From Paenibacillus dokdonensis (GTDB lineage Bacteria > Bacillota > Bacilli > Paenibacillales > Paenibacillaceae): 64,000 nucleotides of DNA. Below the pieces are notes generated by a model, which saw only the letters and a program-made list of their open reading frames with translations, had not been told where the DNA came from and ran no database searches. Where the stretch lies: the NCBI RefSeq assembly GCF_004916975.1, contig NZ_STGQ01000002.1:372001-436000 (forward strand), given 5' to 3'. This document shows positions 43,738 to 52,945 of this stretch, piece by piece. The first letter of the stretch is position 1. Each line of letters opens with the position of its first letter. The position numbers and the translations under genes were made by a program.

Positions 43738-45057
43738 TTATAGCCTCCAGTAGAAGTAGCCTTCATTCTCGAATTCGGCCTTGCTGTAGACCCCTTTTAA
43801 ATCCACCATTACTTTTGGCTGCTTCTCGCTGAACATCCGGTTAATATCTGAAAAGCTCATCCGGGCGAATTCCTCATGCGGAACTGCAACAATCAGCATG
43901 TTCAAATCCTTCATTTCAGACAGCTCCGACAGTTCAAGACCGTACTCGTCCCTCGCTTCCTGCGGGTCAACATACGGATCAGCGATAACCGGATGAATAC
44001 CGTAATCTTGAAGCTCAGCGATGATATCCGTCACCTTCGTGTTACGGATATCCGGACAATTTTCCTTGTAGGCAAGACCGAGCAGACCGATTTTGGCATC
44101 ATTCAAATCCAGCTTCAGCTTCACCAGCGCTTTAATGATCTGCTGGGCTACGTAAGCACCCATGCCGTCATTGATATGCCGCCCGGCCAGTATGATCCGT
44201 GACCGGTACCCGGTATCCTCGGCTTTGTAAGTCAGATAATATGGATCAATGCCAATGCAGTGACCGCCGACAAGCCCGGGTGAAAAGTGAAGGAAATTCC
44301 ACTTGGTTCCGGCAGCTTCCAGCACTTCCTGCGTATCAATCCCCATCTGGTGAAACAGCATGGACAGCTCGTTCATAAATGCGATATTGATATCCCGCTG
44401 TGCGTTCTCAATCACCTTGGCTGCTTCGGCCACCTTGATGCTTGCCGCGCGATATACACCCGCATCGATGACCAGTTCGTATACTTCGGCAATGATGCGG
44501 AGTGCTTCTTCATCGATGCCTGAGACAATCTTCACAATGTTGTCGAGGCGGTGCACTTGATCTCCTGGATTGATCCGTTCGGGGGAGTATCCGACCTTGA
44601 AATCCTCTCCGCACCGAAGCCCGGACTCCGCCTCCAGTATTGGAATGCAGATATCCTCTGTGACGCCGGGATAGACGGTCGATTCAAACACAACGACAGA
44701 TCCCCGGGCCAGCTTCTTCCCTACAATTCGGCTCGCACCCTGTACATATTGGAGATCAGGCACATTGCCGCTCTGTACGGGCGTTGGCACCGCTATAATA
44801 AAAAATCGGGCAGCGTCCAGCTGATCCGGCTCCGACGTAAACTCGATAGAGCAGCGTTGGATTTCCTCGTCTCCGAGCTCTCCGGTCACATCGATTCCGC
44901 TTTGATAGCGGCTGATCTTGCGCGCATTCACGTCAAAACCGATGACCCGAAGCCGCTTGGAAAAAGCGGCAGCGATCGGAAGTCCCACATATCCGAGACC
45001 GACAACAGCGACGGCTGTCTGCCGGTTTATGATATCCTCCACGATGATTGATTCCAT
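43738..45057 (-). CDS. nucleotide-sugar 6-dehydrogenase (TviB/WbpO type)
   Basis: 439 residues. NAD-dependent oxidation of UDP-HexNAc (or UDP-glucose) C6 to a uronic acid. Rossmann motif VAVVGLGYVGLPIAAAFS, FESTVYPGVTEDICIPILE, GYSPERINPGD, catalytic cysteine in GGHCIGIDPYYL, and the C-terminal UDP-sugar part (LGLAYKENCPDIRNTKV). The pattern resembles VipA/TviB (UDP-GlcNAc/GalNAc dehydrogenase) more than UDP-glucose dehydrogenase, so the polymer probably contains an acidic amino sugar. 24 bases upstream of the PilZ synthase gene. Confidence 0.9.
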   Translation of the reverse strand: MESIIVEDIINRQTAVAVVGLGYVGLPIAAAFSKRLRVIGFDVNARKISRYQSGIDVTGELGDEEIQRCSIEFTSEPDQLDAARFFIIAVPTPVQSGNVPDLQYVQGASRIVGKKLARGSVVVFESTVYPGVTEDICIPILEAESGLRCGEDFKVGYSPERINPGDQVHRLDNIVKIVSGIDEEALRIIAEVYELVIDAGVYRAASIKVAEAAKVIENAQRDINIAFMNELSMLFHQMGIDTQEVLEAAGTKWNFLHFSPGLVGGHCIGIDPYYLTYKAEDTGYRSRIILAGRHINDGMGAYVAQQIIKALVKLKLDLNDAKIGLLGLAYKENCPDIRNTKVTDIIAELQDYGIHPVIADPYVDPQEARDEYGLELSELSEMKDLNMLIVAVPHEEFARMSFSDINRMFSEKQPKVMVDLKGVYSKAEFENEGYFYWRL

Positions 45058-45080
45058 TCTTTACTCCCCTTCATAGCCAT

Positions 45081-46538
45081 CTATCTTCCTTGATTCAGCA
45101 GATCGCTGACTCTCACGAATGTATACCCTTTGCCCTTCAGCTTCTCAATCGCTTCGGGCATCGCCTCGATCGTGTGGAGATCATCCAGCATATGCAGCAA
45201 AATGATGCTGCCGCTTTTCATTTCCTCCGTAATCGTCTTAACGATCTGATCTGCGGTCCGGCTCCGGTTCCAGTCATTCGGGTCGACATTAAAATCGGCA
45301 ATCATGTGATAGCCTGCAGCCGATATGATCCGCGCTTCATCCGCGTTAATTTCCCCGGTCGGCGGCCTGAAGATCATCGCAGGCTTCTCCTGTATCGCTT
45401 CCGTAATGATCTGATGCGCCTTCACCACTTCATTCTGAAGCTGCGCCGGGGTCAGGGAACTCAGCACGGGGTGGCTGTACGTATGGTTGCCTACATCATG
45501 ACCCGCTTCGGCGATGGCCCTCGCCAGGTTAGGGTTTCTCTCTACCCCGTCCGCACGCAGAAAGAAGGAAGCTTTGATGTGATATTGGTCCAAAATATCG
45601 AGGATTTTCGTAACCGTAACATCTGTACCCCAGTCATCGAAGGTCAGCGCCACCTCTTTACGCGAGGTTTCTTTGCGATAAACCAGGTTGTATGCTGCCG
45701 ATTTATAATCGGCATTCACCTTGGCGGCATCATGTCCTTCAATGGCTTCCAGCGGCTTCCGCTCTCCGCCTTCCTGAACAAGCTTGCTCAGCGGCACAAA
45801 CGCATAACCGACATCCTTGGCGGCAGCCGCGATCAAAGAGATACTTTCTGCCAGCTGCTTGTTCTCCACCGTGTCCAATGTAATAATGCCGCCTCGATTG
45901 ATGTATTTGCGGATATAGTTTTTTTTCTGAAGCTCGGTTTCCTTATTCCAATTATGTAAAAACAGGCTGTAGGATATGACCGCGCTCTGCCCGTTATGGG
46001 CAGCTGCAAGCCTGATATCATCGTTATATTCTCCAGTTTTGGTCCTTACATAGCGGGGAATCACACCGGTTTCCTTCTGAATCACCTGATTGGCCAGATG
46101 AATTTCCTTATACATCTGATCATAGGTCAGCTTGCTCAGATCTACTCCGTTCAAGGTGTTGTTCTCAATTTCATGTCCACGGGACAGAATATCCTTCGCG
46201 ATATCAGGCTCCTCTGCTACTCTCATACCTGGCAGAAAGAAGGTTGCCTTGATCTGATAACGATCCAGCTCATCGAGCAGCGTGGTCATGGATGCGCGAT
46301 CCGCCATACCGTTAAACGTGAGCGCCAGCTCCCTTTGGGTCGTGTACACATAGGAGATCGCCTTGCTCTTAACCCCTGTGTACTTCGAAACCGGCTGCTG
46401 CGTTTTGGGCTGATCGCTCCTGTCTGCTTCCTTTGTGCCTCCCAACATTCCGCATCCTGACAAAAAAGTAAACACAAGCATCAAAAGCAAGCATAAAACC
46501 GGCTTCCCGCCAGGACTTTTTGCATTCCCCAATCCCAT
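45081..46538 (-). CDS. two-domain polysaccharide deacetylase lipoprotein
   Basis: 485 residues from MGLGNAKSPGG at 46538, with AAGGAG about 8 bases upstream. Lipoprotein signal ending FLSGC (Cys29). First deacetylase-like domain (about 60-250) has LTFNGMAD and IENNTLN in place of TFDDG and GNHTxSH, so it is probably inactive. Second domain (about 285-480) has LTFDDWGTD, DVGNHTYSHPVLSSL, RPPTGEINADEA and a final ILLHM, so all metal and catalytic positions are present. It likely N-deacetylates the polymer outside the cell. First gene of the operon. Confidence 0.88.
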   Translation of the reverse strand: MGLGNAKSPGGKPVLCLLLMLVFTFLSGCGMLGGTKEADRSDQPKTQQPVSKYTGVKSKAISYVYTTQRELALTFNGMADRASMTTLLDELDRYQIKATFFLPGMRVAEEPDIAKDILSRGHEIENNTLNGVDLSKLTYDQMYKEIHLANQVIQKETGVIPRYVRTKTGEYNDDIRLAAAHNGQSAVISYSLFLHNWNKETELQKKNYIRKYINRGGIITLDTVENKQLAESISLIAAAAKDVGYAFVPLSKLVQEGGERKPLEAIEGHDAAKVNADYKSAAYNLVYRKETSRKEVALTFDDWGTDVTVTKILDILDQYHIKASFFLRADGVERNPNLARAIAEAGHDVGNHTYSHPVLSSLTPAQLQNEVVKAHQIITEAIQEKPAMIFRPPTGEINADEARIISAAGYHMIADFNVDPNDWNRSRTADQIVKTITEEMKSGSIILLHMLDDLHTIEAMPEAIEKLKGKGYTFVRVSDLLNQGR

Positions 46539-46890
46539 ATACCTTGCTCCTTTATGTAAATCTCCGTGCTTCTTTCTACCCATTTTGGGTACAGCATATC
46601 CACTCAACATATACAAAAAGCAACTAAACGAAAAGGCACAAAATTTTCCTCTCTTACAGTATTAAACATTTTTCCCGTACTCTCTCACATTTGCGATGGT
46701 CTTTTACATCAATAAGGATGACTACGACAGCGAATTCAGATATGAAGATGCCCCTGTAAGCTCGTCACAAGGGCTTGATCCCAACCGGGTCATCTTATAT
46801 AGGAACAGGAACATTCAGCAAAAGCCTGTCTCCGGCCCTGGAGCAGCTGGACGCTTGCCCGATTCATCATCGAGGGCCATTCAACTGCAG
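46539..46890. other. leader region of the polysaccharide operon
   Basis: 352 bases with no supportable gene. I see no clear consensus promoter or recognised riboswitch fold on the minus strand. An in-frame extension of the deacetylase upstream of 46538 is not used, because the ribosome site lies at 46538. Confidence 0.4.
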
Positions 46891-47538
46891 TTATTGTTTA
46901 ACCACCAAACCTAGCAGCTTTGAAAATCCAATGGCTTGATCCGTTGAAACGATACAACCGTCCAAACTTTCCAAAGCAATGTTGAGCCGATTAAATGTAC
47001 ATGTACTAATATCGATGCCTTTAAGAGATGTCTGAGAAAAATCAGCTTCATCAATGTCACATTGATCCAAATTCACCTTACTGAATTTGCAACCATAATA
47101 GTTCGTACTTTGCAGTGATGAATGATTAAAAATGACTTGTTTTAGACGGGTGTCTATGAAACTGCTGAAATTCGCCATACAATTTTCAAACGAAACATTA
47201 CCCATGTTGGCCTCAGAAAAATCCACGCCCATTAATTTGCAATCTTTAAAGGCAACCCTGTGTATGATCCCTTTGCCGAAATAAGCGTTAGACAGATCAC
47301 AGTTTTCAAAAACAATATCTACCATATCTATTCTTTCAAGGCGAGCATGCTTGAATGTTACATTTTTGAAAATAACTTTGGACAGAACCGCTTTATCAAT
47401 CTCCTCGTTATCCATAATTTCGTTAGTAATCATACAATTGGCTAAGTAGGGTTCCTCTTCGTTATAAATATCTTGAAAATTTGCTGTTTCTAAGTCTGAT
47501 GGAATTTTGGGAAGCTCCATTTTAAAGCTTTTTGTCAT
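46891..47538 (-). CDS. pentapeptide-repeat protein
   Basis: 215 residues made almost entirely of A(D/N)LxX-type pentapeptides (e.g. VIFKNVTFKHARLERIDMVD, IVFENCDLSNAYFG), giving a right-handed beta-helix of about eight coils. The Qnr/McbG group of this fold mimics DNA and protects gyrase; sequence features alone do not show that activity here. No signal peptide. AAAGGTG lies before the start. Isolated gene, function unknown. Confidence 0.88.
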   Translation of the reverse strand: MTKSFKMELPKIPSDLETANFQDIYNEEEPYLANCMITNEIMDNEEIDKAVLSKVIFKNVTFKHARLERIDMVDIVFENCDLSNAYFGKGIIHRVAFKDCKLMGVDFSEANMGNVSFENCMANFSSFIDTRLKQVIFNHSSLQSTNYYGCKFSKVNLDQCDIDEADFSQTSLKGIDISTCTFNRLNIALESLDGCIVSTDQAIGFSKLLGLVVKQ

Positions 47539-47690
47539 AAGATCACCTTTCGTTATTTTATTGATTAGTCAGACATATCTATTGAGCAGTCACTGAAATC
47601 CTGTAACAATCAACAATTATAAACGATTAAGAACTCAAAGATAATGATATGGCGATCTGAACCAGCACGCAGCGTCTGTGCATGGGATAC

Positions 47691-47733
47691 AAAAAGAACC
47701 CGAGCAGCCTTGGTTACAGGCCGATCGGGTCTT
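47691..47733 (-). terminator. terminator of the PfoR-like gene
   Basis: ACCCGA / TCGGGT with an inner GGCCT / AGGC-type extension, then T5 on the minus strand. Confidence 0.75.
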
Positions 47734-47764
47734 TCTACTTGGATAAGAACACTCCGGAAAAATA

Positions 47765-49363
47765 TTAAGCGGATTGCTGGGCCGACACACTTTGCTCCGC
47801 CACCTGTTTCCGGCTTCTCGCCGCTTTATTCGCCACGAGGGTTACAGCCAGTGACAGCAGCAGCGCCACTGCCATCGAGATCATAAAGCCGATGACATTG
47901 TTGGAGAGAAAGGGCCCCATAAAGGATGGAACATAAGCTGTGCCCCGGACGTTGAATACGCCAACTAATCCTCCGCCAACGCCTGCTGAGCAGATGGCCC
48001 CCGCAAACACCCACTTGTTGGAGAACATGAATGGATACGCCGCCTCGACAAACGTGCCGAAGCCCATATTGATCAGGAAGCCCGGCGCAGCCACAGCTGC
48101 CTCGCCCTTATCTCTTGGCGCAATGATGTTGGCAAGCGTAATCCCGGCAGATACCATCACGAGTCCGACCATGTCGATCGCCCCGAGGAAGCTGTTGCCT
48201 GTCTTCTCCATTTCGAGCAGGACGATCGGTAGAATTGCCGCATGATACACGCCGCCCAGAATTGCCGGCCAGATCAGCAGACCTCCGATAACACCTGCTA
48301 CAATCGGGTTGAAGGAAATCGCTATATTGATGATGTATTTAATGAATTCCCCGGCTTGCAGGGCAAATGGAGCAATCAAATAATACATGATCAGACCGGA
48401 TATCAGGCCTGCAAAGCCACCCGCTACAATATTGACAGTCGTCATCGGGAACTTCCACTGTACACATTTGACGAACAGGAACTGAACCAGCAGTCCCGCT
48501 CCAATACCGCCAATAATGCCGCCGATAATGCCACCGTTGATCGACAATGCGCCTGCGATGACGCCTGCAACGATCGAAACCTCGTCCAGATCGGAAATCT
48601 GCTTGGCCGCGATGACGGCGAGCACGACCGGCAAAGCCTTCAGCATGACATCAAATACTTCGCTGAGGCCCTTCAATGCTGGAATCTGGCTGAGTGCAAG
48701 CACAATCGCCATGGCGATAAAGCCAGGCAGGGACGACTGCATGATGCCCTTCAGATTGATTCTCCGCCAAGGCTTACCCGAGGATGGAAGCTTGGTCGTT
48801 CCCGGGCTTCCCAGCACAGGGGTGAATTTCATGCCCCAATGCTTGCAAAGCGAGGTGATGAACGACACTGCTCTGGTCCGGTTTGTCGTACCCGTCGTAC
48901 CGGAGGTAGCAATAACATTCGCTCCTTTAGAGCTGATTAAAGCCATGGAGGTGCCACCTGTGCCAACTACGGGGATCTGTCGTTCCGCCGCTGCCTTGAT
49001 TGTCAACCGGTTGGCTGTTTCGGGATCCGCGCTCATGACGATCAAACCGTCAATTTGTCCCGACTGGATCAAGCCGGCCGTCTGAATATCCATCTCCGAT
49101 GCTGCCTGGTTCACTTCTCTTAGCGCACCCTCAAAACGTTTCAATAATCGATTATCTTCCGAACTCCACTCATACAGAATCGCTGAAGTTGTCTCTTTGG
49201 CTGTATCCATCGATTCCGATGCCGCGATAAACTGCACCCCGCCGATTTCGAATCCAGCACTGGCGCACTGTGCGGCGATCTCCCCCATCAGCTTGTCCGG
49301 ATCCTTACCGCCAAGATTATATAAATTACCGCCGCTGCTTCCTATAACTGCTATCCGTTTCAT
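47765..49363 (-). CDS. PfoR-like EIIC membrane protein with an N-terminal nucleotide-fold domain
   Basis: 532 residues. Residues 1 to about 190 form a soluble domain (AVIGSSGGNLYNLGGKDPDK; DGLIVMSADPETANRLT; PVVGTGGTSMALISSKGANV), Rossmann-like and rich in Gly loops. The rest (about 205-515) has nine or ten membrane helices of the PTS_EIIC_2 / PfoR type (GIIGGIIGGIGAGLLVQFLF; VGGGLVGVFNVRGTAYVPSF). No EIIA or EIIB domain is fused or adjacent. The N-terminal domain is unusual. Sugar unknown. GAGGAG site before the start. Confidence 0.75.
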   Translation of the reverse strand: MKRIAVIGSSGGNLYNLGGKDPDKLMGEIAAQCASAGFEIGGVQFIAASESMDTAKETTSAILYEWSSEDNRLLKRFEGALREVNQAASEMDIQTAGLIQSGQIDGLIVMSADPETANRLTIKAAAERQIPVVGTGGTSMALISSKGANVIATSGTTGTTNRTRAVSFITSLCKHWGMKFTPVLGSPGTTKLPSSGKPWRRINLKGIMQSSLPGFIAMAIVLALSQIPALKGLSEVFDVMLKALPVVLAVIAAKQISDLDEVSIVAGVIAGALSINGGIIGGIIGGIGAGLLVQFLFVKCVQWKFPMTTVNIVAGGFAGLISGLIMYYLIAPFALQAGEFIKYIINIAISFNPIVAGVIGGLLIWPAILGGVYHAAILPIVLLEMEKTGNSFLGAIDMVGLVMVSAGITLANIIAPRDKGEAAVAAPGFLINMGFGTFVEAAYPFMFSNKWVFAGAICSAGVGGGLVGVFNVRGTAYVPSFMGPFLSNNVIGFMISMAVALLLSLAVTLVANKAARSRKQVAEQSVSAQQSA

Positions 49364-49458
49364 GATGTGCTCCTCTATGTATATCTTTTAGTACTTTATC
49401 AGGTTACCGTACTACCATATTATAAGAGTAAAATGTATCCTGAACAACTCTTAAACGC

Positions 49459-49490
49459 AAAAAAAAAGAGAGGATTGACTCTCTCTTTTT
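49459..49490 (-). terminator. terminator of the cupin gene
   Basis: AAAAAGAGAG / CTCTCTTTTT with an 8-base loop, and a T-run on the minus strand. Confidence 0.8.
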
Positions 49491-49507
49491 CATAAGTATT
49501 CGTCACA

Positions 49508-50188
49508 TCACCAAAACCGGTTCGGATCAAACCTATACGGATAAGGAGCCTCTGGTCCATAAAAATTCTGGGAATAAAATGCTGGCTGTTCCGCTTGCAG
49601 ACCCGGATAAGAAGGAGGCGTATACTGCCGCTGCTCTGCAGGTATGGACGGAATGTCCCGTTGATCGCAATCTACGGGTGGACCCAGTATAACGGACTGT
49701 GTTATTGGAGCCACCGTCTTGGCGTATTCCTCCGGATTCACGCAATACGCCCGGTTCATGATTTCCTTCGGCGTAAAGCGCAGGAAATCGGACGCATATA
49801 CAATATCCGGGGTGGACTTATCAAAAATGGCCATGATAAACGTATTGTCTGTCAGCGATACGATCCAGTGGAACCAGCCCTTGGGGAACTGGGTCACTTG
49901 CCCCGGCTTCAGCTGATAAGTCATCAGCTTTTGAGTAAACGGGTTAAACACGGACGTCATTATTTCTCCGGTAATCACGACTATCATTTCATCCACATTC
50001 GTATGCCAGTGCGGATTAATCATGATTCCCTGGCTCATGTAGACATTAAAGAAGCCTGTATTGACAGCAGGCAGCTGTGCGGCAAAGAGCTGGGTAGTAT
50101 AGTTCCGCGGATCCCGGCGATAGTTCACGACCTCATTGGAATCTGCGCTAAGATTTAATGACGGGTTCGTCAGGTCAACCTTCATCAT
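49508..50188 (-). CDS. cupin-domain protein, germin/oxalate-decarboxylase-like
   Basis: 226 residues. A single germin-type cupin with both motifs intact: GIMINPHWHTNVDE (H60, H62, E67) and GQVTQFPKGWFHWIVS (H107), which should bind one metal (often Mn). C-terminal tail of about 60 residues rich in Pro, Tyr and Gln (RQYTPPSYPGLQAEQPAFYS) looks like a spore-coat or surface-exposed extension. No signal peptide. Divergent from the duplicated-module gene at 50420. Catalytic substrate unknown. Confidence 0.85.
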   Translation of the reverse strand: MMKVDLTNPSLNLSADSNEVVNYRRDPRNYTTQLFAAQLPAVNTGFFNVYMSQGIMINPHWHTNVDEMIVVITGEIMTSVFNPFTQKLMTYQLKPGQVTQFPKGWFHWIVSLTDNTFIMAIFDKSTPDIVYASDFLRFTPKEIMNRAYCVNPEEYAKTVAPITQSVILGPPVDCDQRDIPSIPAEQRQYTPPSYPGLQAEQPAFYSQNFYGPEAPYPYRFDPNRFW

Positions 50189-50419
50189 GGAGCCTCCCTC
50201 TGGGTAAATGTCTATCTCACTGTATGCAAAGGGCTCGGGTAATGCGTCTAATTCCCCTTAGCCAAATGCGATCGCCCCATAGAGCTCTTCTGCGCATACT
50301 CACGCGACAAGTCCAGATCCTATCCACGGTTACGAAGAATGCTATTGTGACTGTCATCGTTTCCGCTATAATAAAATCAAGCGGTTATGATGGATAACTT
50401 TAACAATTACGGAGGTCCT

Positions 50420-51169
50420 ATGAATCAAGCAGATGCAGCCTATTATTCTTCTGATATAGCACAGGGCGTAATCAAGACATTAACTACAGAAATGCCGGAC
50501 GCCCGTCCAGCTGAGCTGGAAGAACGCCGGAGTCAAATGAACAAGTCACAAATCATGGATGCCTACTTCAAATCCTTTAGGGGAGAAATAACGGGCGATG
50601 TGATTCACAAGAGCATTCTGCATATTTTCGAGATTAATCTCGATGCCGTTTCGCTGTTATTGGACGGAGAAAAGGAAGCTTTGGCCGCAGCCCAAAACAC
50701 GGAAGCGGGAACATCTCCTTACAGCGGCTCATTGGCCCGTGCTGTCATGGACTCCCGTCTCACTGTATACGGCGGTCTTATTACAGGCCCCGAAATCCGC
50801 AGCATGCTGAATCAAATGTTTGGCGTGAATCTGGATGCCATATCCTCGCTGGAAAAAGCAAGAATCTCGTTATTTTCCAAAGACCAATGGATTGTACAGC
50901 ATGAACATGACCTGTTTGTGGTATACACCGGCGAGGGAGATGTGGATGTCAAAGTGTACCCGACCTCTTATTTTGTGGAGCAAACGGGACAGAATGAACT
51001 TCCGGCAGAGCTCCGGCACATACTTCAGTCTCTGGGTTATCAACTGGATGCGAACCAGAAAACCTGCTATTACGCTGATCCTGACGGACAAGCCGTACCG
51101 GATGCTTTTAAAGGGCAAACTATGGGGGCCATTATGGCAACCATTCGGAGCGACTACGCGCATTTATAA
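50420..51169 (+). CDS. hypothetical protein with an internal duplicated module
   Basis: 249 residues from MNQADAAYYSSD at 50420, with GGAGG 4-5 bases upstream. Two related segments: GEITGDVIHKSILHIFEINL followed by DAVSLL, and GLITGPEIRSMLNQMFGVNL followed by DAISSL, share the pattern ITGxxI...L..xFxxNLDAxSxL. The C-terminal third (VQHEHDLFVVYTGEGDVDVK; LPAELRHILQSLGYQLDANQ) is a separate beta-alpha module. No signal peptide or membrane segment. I do not recognise the family. Convergent with the ALS-like gene over a shared terminator. Confidence 0.75.
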   Translation: MNQADAAYYSSDIAQGVIKTLTTEMPDARPAELEERRSQMNKSQIMDAYFKSFRGEITGDVIHKSILHIFEINLDAVSLLLDGEKEALAAAQNTEAGTSPYSGSLARAVMDSRLTVYGGLITGPEIRSMLNQMFGVNLDAISSLEKARISLFSKDQWIVQHEHDLFVVYTGEGDVDVKVYPTSYFVEQTGQNELPAELRHILQSLGYQLDANQKTCYYADPDGQAVPDAFKGQTMGAIMATIRSDYAHL

Positions 51170-51193
51170 GCAAAATTCCATACATCATGCAAA

Positions 51194-51226
51194 AAAAGGG
51201 CCCTGATCACAGATCAGAGCCCTTTT
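51194..51226. terminator. bidirectional terminator
   Basis: AAAAGGGCCCTGATC pairs with GATCAGAGCCCTTTT with one mismatch, loop ACA. Confidence 0.85.
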
Positions 51227-51234
51227 GATAATTC

Positions 51235-52872
51235 TTATTTGCCGAACGAAGACAGGAACTTCACCCGATCTCCCATTGGAGGCGTATTGTTATCTACAAG
51301 CGCGACTTCCAGAACCGCCGGACCGCCTGCATTCAGCAGACTGCTCAGCGCTTCCTGATTCAGGTCGCCGAGTTCTTCCACGCGGAAGCTTGGGATCCCC
51401 ATCGCCGCCGCCATCGCTGCAATGCTGATTTCCTTCTGACCGAAGGAGGCATGCGAACGTTTATACTGCAGCTCATGGCCATGATAGACCATGCCGAGGC
51501 GGGCATTGTTCATGACAACAAACAGGATCGGCAGGTTATATTCCTTGGCTGTCAGAATCTCCATACCATGCATGAAGAAGCAGCCGTCACCCGTAATACA
51601 TACAACCGGACGATCCGGTTCAGCAAGTTTGGAGCCGATGGCCGAGCCAATACCGCTGCCCATTGCGCCAAAATGCACGTTGATATCAAATGTATTGTAA
51701 TCCAGCACATTCATATAGTTGATGACGTAAGACATAAATTCGCCGATATCCACGGTATAACGAGTATCCACAGGCAGCTGCTTCTGCAGGCTCTTGAGCA
51801 CATTTTGCGTATTGTATTCTTCCGTAACCACATAGCCCTGCGGCTTCTCCAAAGCTTTCGCGGCCTCTTTTGGCAGTCCCAGTGCCTTCAGCTCCTCCAG
51901 TAGGAACATCAGGCTCAAATTGATATCACCTAGAACAGGAATGTCGATTTCGTATTTACGGTTAAATACCGTTTGGTCAAAATCCATCTGTACGCAAAAC
52001 CGGTTCTTCGTCAGATTCGCATTCCAGTTGTTTGTCGCAGTCTCTCCCAGACTTGAACCGAGGATCAGCAGAGCTTGTCCATCCCCTTCATTAATCAGAG
52101 CGGATGCACCTTCATGCCCCGCAAAGCCGAAAACGCCAGCTTGCAGTGGATGCTCCTCAGGAATAAACCCTTTGGCCTGTGGAGAAGTCAAGATGGGCCA
52201 GTTCAGCATTTCCGCAAGCTCCAGCAGCTGATCCACCGAATTTCGAACGCCCTGACCCGCGAAAATATACCCGCTCTCGCGCTGCACCAGCTCCTGTGCC
52301 ACCTGCTTGATGGTATCAAGATCCGGCACCATTGGCGCTCTTTTGGGAGGATCGGGAATCATCACATGCTGAACTTCTCCCTGCTGTACATCGATTGGCA
52401 TGGCCACATGAACAGGTCCAGGCACTCCGGAGACCGCGATTTCAACTGCTTTGACCACTTCTGCCAGCAGATCCTTCGATTCGCGTACCATCACGCTGTA
52501 CTTGGTCACCGGACGGAACACCGGCTCGGCATCCAGTTCCTGCGATGCATTCAGTCCGAGTGTATTTACCGGAACCGCGCCAGTCAGGAACAAAACGGGC
52601 AGATGCTCACGCATCGCATTGGCAGCGCCGGTCACCAGATTAGTACCGCCAGGACCGCTGCAGCCGATAACGACGCTCATCTGGTTGGAATATTTGGCAT
52701 AGGCCGCCGCCATATACGACGCAGCCCCTTCATGTTTCGTGACTACCGGCGTAATTTCAGGCATTTCCACCAATTGATCAAACAGTACATTGACCGAGCC
52801 AGCCGGAATGCCGAAGATATGTCTGACGCCTTGACCTTTCAAATACTCTAATACTGCGCGTGCCGCTTTCAT
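51235..52872 (-). CDS. acetolactate-synthase-like TPP-dependent enzyme
   Basis: 545 residues from MKAARAVLEYLKGQG at 52872, with AGGAGG 7 bases upstream. TPP-enzyme layout: PYR domain with the cofactor Glu in VTKHEGAASYMAAAYAK, SGPGGTNLVTGAANA, central domain, and PP domain with GDGCFFMHGMEILTAKEYNL followed by a VMNN Mg/TPP motif. Family includes acetolactate synthase, glyoxylate carboligase and sulfoacetaldehyde acetyltransferase. No small subunit and no alsD gene nearby, so a catabolic or specialised role is likely. Substrate uncertain. Confidence 0.85.
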   Translation of the reverse strand: MKAARAVLEYLKGQGVRHIFGIPAGSVNVLFDQLVEMPEITPVVTKHEGAASYMAAAYAKYSNQMSVVIGCSGPGGTNLVTGAANAMREHLPVLFLTGAVPVNTLGLNASQELDAEPVFRPVTKYSVMVRESKDLLAEVVKAVEIAVSGVPGPVHVAMPIDVQQGEVQHVMIPDPPKRAPMVPDLDTIKQVAQELVQRESGYIFAGQGVRNSVDQLLELAEMLNWPILTSPQAKGFIPEEHPLQAGVFGFAGHEGASALINEGDGQALLILGSSLGETATNNWNANLTKNRFCVQMDFDQTVFNRKYEIDIPVLGDINLSLMFLLEELKALGLPKEAAKALEKPQGYVVTEEYNTQNVLKSLQKQLPVDTRYTVDIGEFMSYVINYMNVLDYNTFDINVHFGAMGSGIGSAIGSKLAEPDRPVVCITGDGCFFMHGMEILTAKEYNLPILFVVMNNARLGMVYHGHELQYKRSHASFGQKEISIAAMAAAMGIPSFRVEELGDLNQEALSSLLNAGGPAVLEVALVDNNTPPMGDRVKFLSSFGK

Positions 52873-52945
52873 AAAAAAACCTCCTAGAATTTCTATTTCT
52901 ATATTCATCTATGGTGTAACAGAGTGAACTAAATGCCCCTGGGCT

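Noticed and set aside
45048..45959. A 303-codon plus-strand frame
   Set aside because: Antisense to the two-domain deacetylase, whose motifs are clear.
46696..46914. A 72-codon plus-strand frame before the pentapeptide gene
   Set aside because: No ribosome site, overlaps the 3' end of the pentapeptide gene, unremarkable composition.
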